Source: Roseivivax isoporae LMG 25204 (GTDB lineage: Bacteria; Pseudomonadota; Alphaproteobacteria; Rhodobacterales; Rhodobacteraceae). From it: a stretch of DNA of 64,000 nt. Below are positions 17,723 to 26,347 of the stretch, one piece after another. Numbering within the stretch: the stretch's first letter is position 1; every line of letters begins with the position of its first letter. The stretch covers positions 21,606 to 85,605 of the forward strand of contig NZ_JAME01000023.1 of assembly GCF_000521865.1 (NCBI RefSeq), read 5' to 3'. The notes under the pieces are model-generated. The model was not told the origin of the DNA. It saw only the letters and a program-made list of their open reading frames with translations, and did no database searches. The translations under genes and the position numbers were made by a program.

Positions 17723-19468
17723 ATGCTCGACCTGGACCATGTGGACGAGATCGACCGCGTGCTGCGCGGGGTCGAGACCGGGCGTGACCGGCTGGTGGCG
17801 GACAGCTGGCGGCGCTGCGTGGACAGCTACGGGATGGACCCCGCGCGCCCCGATCCCGCGCTCATCGTCACCGAGGCGGAACTGCGCGAGCACCGCGAGC
17901 AGTCCGAGCGGCTGATCGCGACCGCGCGCTCGGGGCTGCAGGCGCTGTTCCGCCAGGTGGCGGGGCAGAACTACGTGCTGCTCCTCGCCGACGCGCAGGG
18001 CGTCTGCGTCGACTTCTTCGGCGACCCGCGGTTCGAGGACCAGCTGCGCGCGGCGGGGCTCTACCTCGGCTCGAACTGGACCGAGGCGCTGGCCGGCACC
18101 TGCGGGGTGGGGTCCTGCATCGTCACGGGCGAGGCCATCACCATCCACCAGGGCGACCATTTCGGGCTCGCGCACACGCCGCTCTCCTGCACCGCGGCAC
18201 CGATCTACGACACCCGAGGGGAGCTGTCGGCGGTGCTCGACATCTCGCTGCTGCGCTCGCCGTCGCCCAAGTCGTCGCAGAACCTCGCCATGAACCTCGT
18301 CACCGCCTCGGCGCGCCGCGTCGAGATGGCGAACCTCATGGCCATGACGCGGCGCGACTGGGTGCTGCGGTTCTCCACCAGCCCCGAATTCCTCGAGGTC
18401 GACCCCGAGGCGGCGGTCGCGCTCGACGGCTCCGGCCGGATCGTCGGCATGACCTCGGGCGCGCGGCGTGCGCTCGATCCGGCGGGGCAGGGGCGGCTCA
18501 TCGGGTCGCGCATCGACGCATGGCTCGAGATGTCGGTGGACGACCTGCCGGACCTCATGCGGGGCCGACCGACCGAGGAACGCGTCCTGCGGCTGACCGA
18601 TGGCCGCGGCGTCTTCGGCCATGCCATCGCGCCGCAGGTCCCGCAGCCGGCGGGCACCCCGCGCGGCCGCGAGGTGGCGGTGCCGGGCCCGCTCGGCGCC
18701 TTCGCCGGGCCCGACCCGCTGCTCGGGCGGCTCCTCGCACAGGCGGCGCGGCTCGCGCGGACGGGCGTGCCGATCCTGATCTCGGGCGAGACCGGCACCG
18801 GCAAGGAAAAGCTCGCCCGCGCGGTGCACATGGCGGCCGGCAAGGCGGCGGGATTCCGCGCGGTGCGCTGCGCCGATGCCGGCGCGGTCGCGGCCGTGGC
18901 GGACGCGGCCCCCGGCACGCTGTTCCTGCGCGGGATCGAAGGCTTGTCCGAGGACGCGCAGGCGCGGCTCCTCGCCTGTCTCGACCGCCGCGACGACCTC
19001 AGGGTCATCGCCTCGTGCCTCGTCCCGCCGGCCGCGGCGGCCGAGGCGCTGCGGCCCGACCTGTTCTTCCGGATCGCGGGCGCGACGCTGGCGCTGCCGC
19101 CCCTGCGCCAGCGCGGCGACATCGACTGGCTGATCGACCGGCTCCTGCGACGGCGGAGCAGCGAGGACGTCCGCCTCTCGCCCGCCGCCCGCGCCGAGCT
19201 GAAGTCGCGCGCATGGCCCGGCAACATCCGCGAGCTGGGGCAGGTGCTCGACGTCGCGGTGGCGCTGTCGGAGGGGCGGGTGATCGACGTCACGGACCTG
19301 CCGCCGCCGGTCTGCGCCGCGCGGCCCGAACGCGGCAGCGGCGACGCGCTCGAGGCGACGCTCGCGGCCTGCGGCGGGAACATGGCGCAGGCGGCGCGGC
19401 GGATGGGCGTGAACCGTTCCACCGTCCTCAGGCGCGCGCGCAAGGCTGGGCTGGTGCCGCCGTCCTGA
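17723..19468 (+). CDS. AcoR-like regulator with degenerate AAA+ domain
   Basis: The 581-residue protein starts at ATG 17723 after TGGGAGG. Residues about 60-200 form a GAF-type sensor (GSNWTEALAGTCGVGSCIV). The AAA+ domain keeps Walker A GETGTGKE (355-362) and SRAWPGNIRELGQV (495-508). Residues 545-575 form a Fis-type helix-turn-helix (NMAQAARRMGVNRSTVLRRA). Walker A and the Walker B region (GTLFLRG, 398-404) are only about 43 residues apart. The segment that should hold the GAFTGA sigma-54 contact loop is missing, and the usual Asp-Glu pair is Arg-Gly. It therefore probably cannot drive sigma-54 open-complex formation. It likely regulates the adjacent monooxygenase gene. Confidence 0.85.
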   Translation: MLDLDHVDEIDRVLRGVETGRDRLVADSWRRCVDSYGMDPARPDPALIVTEAELREHREQSERLIATARSGLQALFRQVAGQNYVLLLADAQGVCVDFFGDPRFEDQLRAAGLYLGSNWTEALAGTCGVGSCIVTGEAITIHQGDHFGLAHTPLSCTAAPIYDTRGELSAVLDISLLRSPSPKSSQNLAMNLVTASARRVEMANLMAMTRRDWVLRFSTSPEFLEVDPEAAVALDGSGRIVGMTSGARRALDPAGQGRLIGSRIDAWLEMSVDDLPDLMRGRPTEERVLRLTDGRGVFGHAIAPQVPQPAGTPRGREVAVPGPLGAFAGPDPLLGRLLAQAARLARTGVPILISGETGTGKEKLARAVHMAAGKAAGFRAVRCADAGAVAAVADAAPGTLFLRGIEGLSEDAQARLLACLDRRDDLRVIASCLVPPAAAAEALRPDLFFRIAGATLALPPLRQRGDIDWLIDRLLRRRSSEDVRLSPAARAELKSRAWPGNIRELGQVLDVAVALSEGRVIDVTDLPPPVCAARPERGSGDALEATLAACGGNMAQAARRMGVNRSTVLRRARKAGLVPPS

Positions 19469-19476
19469 AGCCTGCG

Positions 19477-19505
19477 CCGTTGCGCGCCCGTTGCGCGCGC
19501 AACGG
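19477..19505. promoter_or_regulatory. Tandem repeat plus palindrome upstream of the monooxygenase gene
   Basis: The 11-base unit CCGTTGCGCGC occurs twice head to tail (19477-19487 and 19488-19498). The second copy is completed by GCAACGG into a perfect 18-base palindrome, CCGTTGCGCGCGCAACGG (19488-19505). The spacing equals about one helical turn, as expected for cooperative binding of a Fis-type DNA-binding domain. It lies just past the AcoR-like gene and 120 bases before the monooxygenase start, and is the best candidate operator for that regulator. Confidence 0.5.
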
Positions 19506-19624
19506 CCGGGCCGCAATTCGCGCCCAGGCGGCGCGCGGCGCCCGGAATTCCTTTGCCTGCGGGCCCCGCCCCTTGCCAGCCTCGGCACCGGAGGACGACC
19601 GGATCCGAAAAGAGGGAGGACCAC

Positions 19625-21424
19625 ATGCTCGATTCAACGATCACAGACCGGACCCAGGCATTCCTGGACGAGTTCGGGCAGGCCCTGGAGCAGGGCGACA
19701 TCGCGCGCGCCCGGGACATGTTCCTGGACGAGTGCTACTGGCGCGACCTCGTGACCTTCACCTGGAACCTCAAGACCGTCGAGGGCAAGGACCAGGTCGA
19801 GGACATGCTGCGCCACCAGCTCGCGACAACGAAGCCCACGGGCTGGGCCCTGGCCGACGGCGAGGTCCCGACCGAGGAGGGCGGCGTCACCACCGCCTGG
19901 ATCACCTTCGAGACCTCGGTGGCGCGCGGCTACGGCCTGATCCGGCTCAAGGACGACCGGATCTGGACGCTCCTGACCACCATGGTCGAACTCAAGGGTC
20001 ACGAGGAGCCCGCGGGCTTCAACCGGCCGCTCGGCGCCAAGCACGGCGCGGGCAAGCACCGCGAGACCTGGGCCGAGGAACGCGCTCGCGAGGCGGCGGA
20101 GCTCGGCTACGAGACCCAGCCCTACTGCCTGATCGTCGGCGGCGGGCAGGGGGGCATCGCGCTCGGCGCAAGGCTGCGCCAGCTCGGGGTGCCCACGATC
20201 ATCGTCGAGAGGAACGACCGCCCGGGCGACAGCTGGCGCAACCGGTACAAGTCGCTCTGCCTGCACGATCCGGTCTGGTACGACCACCTGCCCTACATCA
20301 AGTTCCCCGAGAACTGGCCGGTCTTCGCGCCGAAGGACAAGATCGGCGACTGGCTCGAGATGTACACCAAGGTGATGGAGCTGAACTACTGGACGCGCAC
20401 CACCGCGACGTCGGCGGAATTCGACGAGGCCGCGCAGGAATGGACGGTCGTGCTCGACCGCGACGGCGAGGAGGTCGTGCTGCGCCCGAAACAGCTCGTC
20501 ATGGCGACCGGCATGTCGGGCAAGAAGCGGATGCCGGACTTTCCCGGCATGGACCGCTTCCGGGGCGTGCAGCAGCATTCCTCGGAGCACGAGGGCCCCG
20601 ATCGCTGGGCGGGCCGGAAGGTCGTGGTGGTCGGCTCCAACAATTCCGCCCACGACATCTGCGCCGCGCTCTGGGAGAACGACGCCGACGTGACCATGGT
20701 GCAGCGGTCCTCGACCCACATCGTGCGGTCGGACAGCCTGATGGAGATCGGCCTCGGCGCGCTCTATTCCGAGGAGGCGGTGCGCTCGGGCATGACGACC
20801 GAGAAGGCCGACCTGGTCTTCGCCTCGCTGCCCTACCGGATCCTGCACGAGTTCCAGATCCCGCTCTACGAGCAGATGAGGGAACGTGACCGCGCGTTCT
20901 ACGAGGGTCTCGAGAAGGCAGGCTTCTGGCTCGACTGGGGCGACGACGGCTCTGGCCTCTTCATGAAGTACCTCCGCCGCGGATCGGGCTACTACATCGA
21001 CGTCGGCGCGAGCCAGCTCATCATCGACGGCAAGATCAAGCTCAAGCGTGGACAGATCACGGGTCTCGACGAGACCGGCGTGATGCTCGACGACGGCACC
21101 CACCTCGACGCGGACCTCGTGGTCTACGCAACGGGCTACAATTCCATGAACGGCTGGGTGGCCGACCTGATGGGGCAGGAGACGGCCGACCGTCTCGGCA
21201 AGTGCTGGGGGCTCGGGTCCGACACCACGAAGGATCCCGGCCCGTGGGAAGGCGAGCAGCGCAACATGTGGAAGCCGACGCAGGTGCCGAACCTCTGGAT
21301 GCACGGCGGCAACCTGCACCAGTCGCGCCATTACTCGCAGTTCCTGTCGCTGCAGATCAAGGCGCGAATGGAGGGCCTCCCGACCCCGGTCTACGGCCTG
21401 CAGGAGGTGCATCACCTGAGCTGA
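19625..21424 (+). CDS. Flavin-containing monooxygenase with N-terminal NTF2/SnoaL-like domain
   Basis: The 599-residue protein starts at ATG 19625 behind AGGGAGGA. Residues 1-135 resemble a SnoaL/NTF2-like cone domain. The FAD site is CLIVGGGQGGIALGARL (about 168-184), followed by the RPGDSWRNRY segment. The NADPH motif is VVVVGSNNSAHDI, and DLVVYATGYNSMNGWV is the late FMO-type motif. It probably oxygenates a small organic substrate using NADPH and O2. AcoR-like regulators often sit beside such genes. The substrate is unknown. Confidence 0.85.
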   Translation: MLDSTITDRTQAFLDEFGQALEQGDIARARDMFLDECYWRDLVTFTWNLKTVEGKDQVEDMLRHQLATTKPTGWALADGEVPTEEGGVTTAWITFETSVARGYGLIRLKDDRIWTLLTTMVELKGHEEPAGFNRPLGAKHGAGKHRETWAEERAREAAELGYETQPYCLIVGGGQGGIALGARLRQLGVPTIIVERNDRPGDSWRNRYKSLCLHDPVWYDHLPYIKFPENWPVFAPKDKIGDWLEMYTKVMELNYWTRTTATSAEFDEAAQEWTVVLDRDGEEVVLRPKQLVMATGMSGKKRMPDFPGMDRFRGVQQHSSEHEGPDRWAGRKVVVVGSNNSAHDICAALWENDADVTMVQRSSTHIVRSDSLMEIGLGALYSEEAVRSGMTTEKADLVFASLPYRILHEFQIPLYEQMRERDRAFYEGLEKAGFWLDWGDDGSGLFMKYLRRGSGYYIDVGASQLIIDGKIKLKRGQITGLDETGVMLDDGTHLDADLVVYATGYNSMNGWVADLMGQETADRLGKCWGLGSDTTKDPGPWEGEQRNMWKPTQVPNLWMHGGNLHQSRHYSQFLSLQIKARMEGLPTPVYGLQEVHHLS

Positions 21425-21437
21425 GGCCGCCCCTGTC

Positions 21438-21468
21438 GCCCGCGTCCGGGCCGCTCCCGGGCGCGGGC
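21438..21468 (+). terminator. Strong GC hairpin after the monooxygenase gene
   Basis: GCCCGCGTCCGGG (21438-21450) pairs with CCCGGGCGCGGGC (21456-21468) as a 13-base stem with one G-T pair and a 5-base loop, 14 bases after the stop codon. No T-run follows. It probably ends or stabilises the monooxygenase transcript. Confidence 0.5.
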
Positions 21469-21595
21469 GCTCGCGCCGCCGCGCGGCGGCCGTCCGGCCG
21501 GTCATGCGCGGGCGCAGGTTTCCCCCGGCGATTGCTGGACATTGTGCGCCGGGCCTGATGTGGTCGCGCCGATTTCGGACCAAGGGAGCGACGCC

Positions 21596-22828
21596 ATGCG
21601 CCTGCGCGATCTCGACATCCTGACCGTCGCGCCGCCGCCGCCCGGCTGGGGCGGGCGCTACTGGATCCTCGTGAAGGTCACGACCGACGACGGCATCACG
21701 GGCTGGGGCGAGTGCTACGCCTCGGCGGTCGGCCCGAAGGCGATGGAGGCGGTGATCCGCGACGTCTTCGGCCGCCACATGGAGGGCGAGAGCGCCGAGA
21801 ACGTCGAGATGATGTTCCGCCGGGCCTATTCCTCGGGCTTCACCCAGCGGCCGGACCCGACCGTCATGGGCGCCTTCTCGGGACTCGAGATCGCCTGCTG
21901 GGACATCCTCGGCAAGGCGCGGAACCGGCCGGTCTGGGCGCTTCTGGGCGGGCTGATGAACGAGCGCGTGCGCGCCTACACATATCTCTACCCGCTCGAG
22001 CATCATCCGCTGCCCGGGTTCTGGGTCGATCCGGACATGGCGGCGGAGTCTGCGGCCGACGCCGTCGCGCGGGGCTACACCGCGGTCAAGGTCGATCCGG
22101 CAGGGCCCTACACGGTGCGGGGCGGGCACCAGCCCGCCATGTCCGACATCAGCCGGTCCGTGGCCTTCTGCCGGGCGATCCGCGCGGCTGTCGGCGACAG
22201 GGCCGACATCCTCTTCGGCACGCACGGGCAGTTCAACACCGCGGGCGCGATCCGGCTCGGGCGCGCGATCGCCGAGTTCGACCCGCTCTGGTACGAGGAG
22301 CCGCTGCCGCCCGACAACGCGCTCGAGTTCGCCGAGGTGGCGCGTGCCACGGGCCTTCCCGTCGCCACCGGCGAGCGGCTGTCCACGCGGGCGGAGTTCG
22401 CGCTGCTGCTGCGCACCGGCGGGGTCGAGATCGTGCAGCCGGCGCTCGGACGGGCGGGCGGCATCTGGGAATGCCGCAAGCTCGCCGCGCTCGCCGAGAG
22501 CTTCAACGCGCAGGTCGCGCCACACCTCTACGCGGGGCCGGTCGAATGGGCCGCGAACATCCATCTCGCCGCGTCGATCCCGAACCTCCTGATGGCCGAG
22601 ACCATCGAGTCGTCGTTCCATGACCGGCTGATCCGGGGCAGCCTGCGCGTCGAGGAGGGGTTCGTGGCCGCGCCGCGGGAGGCGGGTCTCGGGATCGAGG
22701 TCGACGAAGATCTGGCGCGCGCGCATCGCTACGAGGGCGATGGGCTGCACCTCGAGATGGCGGAGGCGCCCTGCGACTACGCGCGCGGCAACGTTTTCGA
22801 GGGCGGCGCGCCGGCCCCGAAGGCGTGA
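21596..22828 (+). CDS. Mandelate racemase/muconate lactonizing enzyme family protein (enolase superfamily), atypical
   Basis: The 410-residue protein starts at ATG 21596 after AAGGGAG. The N-terminal capping domain contains WGECYASAVGPKAMEAV. The barrel has YTAVKVDP (K165), LWYEEPLPP (E235), ATGERLS (E260) and VAPHLYAGPVEWAA (H310). The segment where the first metal-binding Asp normally lies reads DILFGTHGQF, with Gly208 aligned to the usual Asp. The metal site may therefore be altered or use another residue. Relatives dehydrate sugar acids. It is read with the monooxygenase but 171 bases downstream of it. Confidence 0.83.
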   Translation: MRLRDLDILTVAPPPPGWGGRYWILVKVTTDDGITGWGECYASAVGPKAMEAVIRDVFGRHMEGESAENVEMMFRRAYSSGFTQRPDPTVMGAFSGLEIACWDILGKARNRPVWALLGGLMNERVRAYTYLYPLEHHPLPGFWVDPDMAAESAADAVARGYTAVKVDPAGPYTVRGGHQPAMSDISRSVAFCRAIRAAVGDRADILFGTHGQFNTAGAIRLGRAIAEFDPLWYEEPLPPDNALEFAEVARATGLPVATGERLSTRAEFALLLRTGGVEIVQPALGRAGGIWECRKLAALAESFNAQVAPHLYAGPVEWAANIHLAASIPNLLMAETIESSFHDRLIRGSLRVEEGFVAAPREAGLGIEVDEDLARAHRYEGDGLHLEMAEAPCDYARGNVFEGGAPAPKA

Positions 22829-22838
22829 GGGCCGGGGC

Positions 22839-24464
22839 TCAGGCGGCGGTCTCGGCGGACCGTGCCCGGGCCGCGTCGCGCCGCGCCCGGTCGAGCCAGC
22901 CCGCATCCATCTGCGGCACCGAGGCGAGAAGCCGCCTTGTATAGGCCTGCCGCGGCGCGTCGAAGATCTGCGCGCGCGGCCCGGATTCCACGATGCGGCC
23001 CTCCTTCATCACCACGACCTCGTCGGCGATCGCCTCGACCGTGGCGAGGTCGTGGGTGATGAACATGTAGGTCAGGCCCAGGTCCCGCTGCAGCCGGATC
23101 AGCAGCTTGAGGATCCCCTCCGCCACGATCTGGTCGAGCGCCGACGTGATCTCGTCGCAGATGATGAAGCGGGGCTCGGCGGCCAGCGCGCGGGCGATGC
23201 CTATGCGCTGCTTCTGCCCGCCCGAGAGCTCCGGGATCCGCCGGTCGAGAAAGGCGTCGGGATCGAGCTCGATCAGTTCCATGAGTTCGCGCACCCGCGC
23301 GCGCCGGGCCTTGCCCGACAGCCCGGTGAAGAAGGCGACCGGGCGGTCCAGCGTCTCGCGCACCGTGTGGCGCGGGTTCAGCGCGGTGTCGGCCATCTGG
23401 TAGATCATCTGGACCTGGCGCAGCTGGTCCTTCGTCCGGCGGTCGTGATGCCCGGCGAGCGGGGTGCCGTCCCAGGCGACGCGGCCCGCGCCGGGCGGCA
23501 TCAGCCCGGCGATGACCTTGGCGAGCGTCGACTTGCCCGAGCCGCTTTCGCCGACCACGGCGGTGGTGCGGCCGCGGCAGAGGCCGAACGAGATGTCGTC
23601 GAGCGCCTTGAAGTCGCGGTAATGCGCGCTCACCCCGTCGAGCGTCAGGACCGGCTCGGCCGGGCCGGTCGCCTCGGGCTTGCGGATCGACCGCACCGCC
23701 CAGAGCGACCGGGTGTAGTCCTGCTGCGGCGCGTCCAGCATGCGCCGCGTCGGCGCGGTCTCGACCTCGCGGCCGTGGCGCATGACGGTGATGCGGTCCG
23801 CCATCTGGCTGACCACGGCAAGGTCGTGGGTGATGTAGATCGCCGCCGTGCCGAAGCGTTCGGTGATGTCGCGCATGGCGCCCAGCACCTCGATCTGCGT
23901 GGTCACGTCGAGCGCCGTCGTCGGCTCGTCGAAGATGATGAGGTCCGGCCGGCAGGCCATGGCCATCGCCGTCATCGCCCGCTGCAACTGCCCGCCCGAG
24001 ACCTCGTGCGGGTAGCGGAACCCGATCTCGTCGGGATCGGGCAGCTGCATCTGGCGGTAGAGCGCGCGCGCGTCGGCCTGCGCGGTGGCGGCGTCCGCGG
24101 TGCCGTGCAGGATCGGACCCTCGGCGAACTGGTCGATGAGCCGGTGCGCGGGGTTGAAGCTCGCCGCGGCCGATTGTGCCACGTAGGCGATGCGGCGGCC
24201 GTGCAGGCGGCGCAATGTCCGCTGCGGCGCGCGCGCGAGGTCGGTGCCGTCGAAGTCGATGCGGCCGCCCGCGATGCGCACGCCGTCCCGCACGAAGCCC
24301 ATGGCGGCAAGCCCCGCCGAGCTCTTGCCGGCGCCGCTCTCGCCCACGAGGCCCAGCACTTCGCCCCGATCGAGATCGAGGTCGAGACCCTCGAGGATGA
24401 CGGTCGGCGCGGACCGGGACCCGGCCTCGAGCCGCAGGTCGCGGATCGTCAGGAGATTGCCCAT
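22839..24464 (-). CDS. ABC transporter, two fused ATP-binding domains (peptide/nickel class)
   Basis: The 541-residue protein is a DppD-DppF type fusion. Domain 1 has Walker A GESGAGKSS, signature VSGGQLQRAMTAMAM and Walker B LIIFDEPTTALD. Domain 2 begins near 270 with Walker A GESGSGKST, signature LSGGQKQRIGIARAL and Walker B FIICDEITSALD. These proteins power uptake of di- and oligopeptides, glutathione, nickel complexes or oligosaccharides. It is the last gene of the leftward four-gene importer operon, 10 bases after the permease gene. Confidence 0.92.
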   Translation of the reverse strand: MGNLLTIRDLRLEAGSRSAPTVILEGLDLDLDRGEVLGLVGESGAGKSSAGLAAMGFVRDGVRIAGGRIDFDGTDLARAPQRTLRRLHGRRIAYVAQSAAASFNPAHRLIDQFAEGPILHGTADAATAQADARALYRQMQLPDPDEIGFRYPHEVSGGQLQRAMTAMAMACRPDLIIFDEPTTALDVTTQIEVLGAMRDITERFGTAAIYITHDLAVVSQMADRITVMRHGREVETAPTRRMLDAPQQDYTRSLWAVRSIRKPEATGPAEPVLTLDGVSAHYRDFKALDDISFGLCRGRTTAVVGESGSGKSTLAKVIAGLMPPGAGRVAWDGTPLAGHHDRRTKDQLRQVQMIYQMADTALNPRHTVRETLDRPVAFFTGLSGKARRARVRELMELIELDPDAFLDRRIPELSGGQKQRIGIARALAAEPRFIICDEITSALDQIVAEGILKLLIRLQRDLGLTYMFITHDLATVEAIADEVVVMKEGRIVESGPRAQIFDAPRQAYTRRLLASVPQMDAGWLDRARRDAARARSAETAA

Positions 24465-24474
24465 GGTGTCCTCC

Positions 24475-25290
24475 TCAGCTCTTGAGGCCGCTGGCGCGGT
24501 GCAGCATCCAGTCGACGATGAAGTTGATCGAGACGGTCAGCAGCGCGATGGCGCCGGCCGGGATCAGCGGCGTCACGTCGCCGAAGGTGATGAGCGTCGC
24601 GTTCTCCTTGACCATCGAGCCCCAGTCGGCCGTGGGCGGCTGGATCCCGATCCCGAGGAACGACAGCGCCGCGATGAACAGGAACACGAAGCAGAAGCGC
24701 AAGCCCGCCTCGGCCACGAGGGTCGAGGAGATGTTGGGCAGGATCTCGCGCCGCAGGAGCCAGATCGTGCCCTCGCCGCGCAGCTGCGCCGCGCCGATGA
24801 AGTCGAGCGCGACCACGTTCATCGCCGCGGCGCGCGACAGTCGGTAGACCGGCGCGAGGTAGATCACCGCGATCACGCCGACCATGTTCGGGATCGACGG
24901 CCCCACGATGGCCAGCAGCATCAGCGCGAGGATGAGCGGCGGCACCGCCATGATCACGTCCACCGCACGCGACAGCGCCTGGTCGATCCAGCCGCCGCGG
25001 AGCGCGGCGAACATGCCGAGGGCGGCGCCGATCGAGAAGGCGATACCCGTGGTCAGGAGTGCGAGGCCCACGGTGTTGCGCGCCCCGTAGATCATGCGCG
25101 AGAGCATGTCGCGCCCGAGGTTGTCGGTGCCGAGCGGGTGCTCGGCGCTCCACGGCAGGTATTCGCCGCCGACGATCTCGGTCTCGCCGTAGGGCGCGAT
25201 CAGGGGTGCGAAGAGGCCGAGCACGAGCGTCGCGGCCAGCACGAGGAGACCGAAGAGGGCGGTCGGCGGGGCGGTCCTGAGAAGCGTCAT
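24475..25290 (-). CDS. ABC transporter permease (DppC/OppC family)
   Basis: The 271-residue membrane protein has an N-terminal helix and five later hydrophobic segments. The DppC family stretches are GTDNLGRDMLSRMIYGARNT and the loop EGTIWLLRREILPNISSTL, which contacts the ATPase. It pairs with the DppB-like permease encoded 12 bases upstream. The substrate class is peptide-like or oligosaccharide-like; the neighbouring sugar-acid enzymes favour a non-peptide compound (inference). Confidence 0.9.
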   Translation of the reverse strand: MTLLRTAPPTALFGLLVLAATLVLGLFAPLIAPYGETEIVGGEYLPWSAEHPLGTDNLGRDMLSRMIYGARNTVGLALLTTGIAFSIGAALGMFAALRGGWIDQALSRAVDVIMAVPPLILALMLLAIVGPSIPNMVGVIAVIYLAPVYRLSRAAAMNVVALDFIGAAQLRGEGTIWLLRREILPNISSTLVAEAGLRFCFVFLFIAALSFLGIGIQPPTADWGSMVKENATLITFGDVTPLIPAGAIALLTVSINFIVDWMLHRASGLKS

Positions 25291-25302
25291 CTGGATCTCC
25301 TC

Positions 25303-26259
25303 TCAGCGTGCGTGCCGCAGGCGCGGGTTCGACAGGATCGACAGGATGTCGGCGGCGACGTTCAGCAGGATGTAGGTTCCCGCGAAGAACAGCCCGACCG
25401 CCTGCACCACGGGAAAGTCGCGGCTTGCCACGGCATCGACCAGCAGCTGCCCGAGGCCCGGATAGGAGAACACCACCTCGACCACGACGACGCCGACGAT
25501 CAGGTAGGCCAGGTTCAGCGCGATCACGTTGATGATGGGGGCCAGCGCATTCGGCAGCGCGTGCCGCAGCACGACGCGCCAGCGCGGCACGCCCTTGAGG
25601 CGCGCCATCTCGATATAGGGCGCGGCGAGCACGTTGATGATGGCGGCGCGGGTCATGCGCATCATGTGTGCGATCACCACCATGATGAGCGTGAGTGCCG
25701 GCAGGAACGTCACGTGAAGCGCCTGGCCGAGGCTCGTGGCGGTGTCGATCCGCGCAAGCGTCGGGAACCATCCGAGCTTGATCGAGAAGACGAGGATCAG
25801 GAGGTAGGCCACGAAGAACTCGGGCATGGAGATCGCGCTCAGCGCCCCCACATTGGCGGATCGGTCGAACAGCGAGTTGCGCCAGAGCGCGGCGAGCAGC
25901 CCGAGGGTCACCGCGATCGGCACCGCGATCACCGCCGCGTACCCGGCGAGGAACATGGTGTTGGCGAGCCGGGTGGACAGCAGGTCCGTCACCTCGCGCC
26001 CGGAGGCGAGGCTCTGGCCCAGATCGCCCTGCACGACCCCCGACAGCCAGTCGAGGTAGCGGGTGTGCGGGGCCTGGTCGAGCCCGAGCTCGGCGCGGAA
26101 GGCGGCGAGCGTCTCGGGCGTGGCGGACTGGCCGAGGATCTGCTGCGCGAGGTCTCCGGGCAGCAGTTCGATCCCGACGAACATCAGCGCCGAGACGACG
26201 AACAGGGTCGCGATCCCCAGCGCGAGGCGGCTGAGGATCAGCTTTTGCAGGCGGGTCAT
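25303..26259 (-). CDS. ABC transporter permease (DppB/OppB family)
   Basis: The 318-residue membrane protein opens with a typical DppB helix (LILSRLALGIATLFVVSALMF, positions about 7-27). It also has LGLDQAPHTRYLDWLSG, the loop RLKGVPRWRVVLRHALPNAL and the ending YILLNVAADILSILSNPRLR. It follows the binding-protein gene after an 88-base gap that holds a strong hairpin. It forms the heterodimeric channel with the DppC-like subunit. Confidence 0.9.
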   Translation of the reverse strand: MTRLQKLILSRLALGIATLFVVSALMFVGIELLPGDLAQQILGQSATPETLAAFRAELGLDQAPHTRYLDWLSGVVQGDLGQSLASGREVTDLLSTRLANTMFLAGYAAVIAVPIAVTLGLLAALWRNSLFDRSANVGALSAISMPEFFVAYLLILVFSIKLGWFPTLARIDTATSLGQALHVTFLPALTLIMVVIAHMMRMTRAAIINVLAAPYIEMARLKGVPRWRVVLRHALPNALAPIINVIALNLAYLIVGVVVVEVVFSYPGLGQLLVDAVASRDFPVVQAVGLFFAGTYILLNVAADILSILSNPRLRHAR

Positions 26260-26301
26260 GTGCGGGTCTCCGCGGCCCGCGGCGGCGGGCCGGTCAGCAA
26301 C

Positions 26302-26327
26302 GCGGCGGCCCGGCTTCGGGCCGCCGC
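26302..26327 (-). other. Intercistronic hairpin between binding-protein and permease genes
   Basis: GCGGCGGCCCG (26302-26312) pairs with CGGGCCGCCGC (26317-26327) as a perfect 11-base stem with a 4-base loop. It lies downstream of the binding-protein gene within the importer operon. Hairpins here commonly protect the upstream mRNA and lower downstream expression, giving more binding protein than permease. There is no T-run. Confidence 0.55.
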
Positions 26328-26347
26328 AGGGAAGGCTCAGGAACGGA

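Noticed and set aside
19506..19624. A sigma-54 (-24/-12) promoter before the monooxygenase gene
   Set aside because: The closest GG and GC pairs (in GGGCCCCGCCCCTTGC) are mis-spaced, and the adjacent regulator lacks the GAFTGA loop.
19634..22906. A 1090-codon open frame on the reverse strand across the monooxygenase and enolase-family genes
   Set aside because: It is opposite two genes with clear catalytic motifs, and its sequence is Arg/Gly/His-rich with no domain. Long antisense frames are common in GC-rich DNA.
22740..24485. A 581-codon open frame opposite the fused ABC ATPase gene
   Set aside because: The reverse strand has two complete ATPase motif sets in this stretch. The forward frame is low-complexity and has no recognisable motifs.
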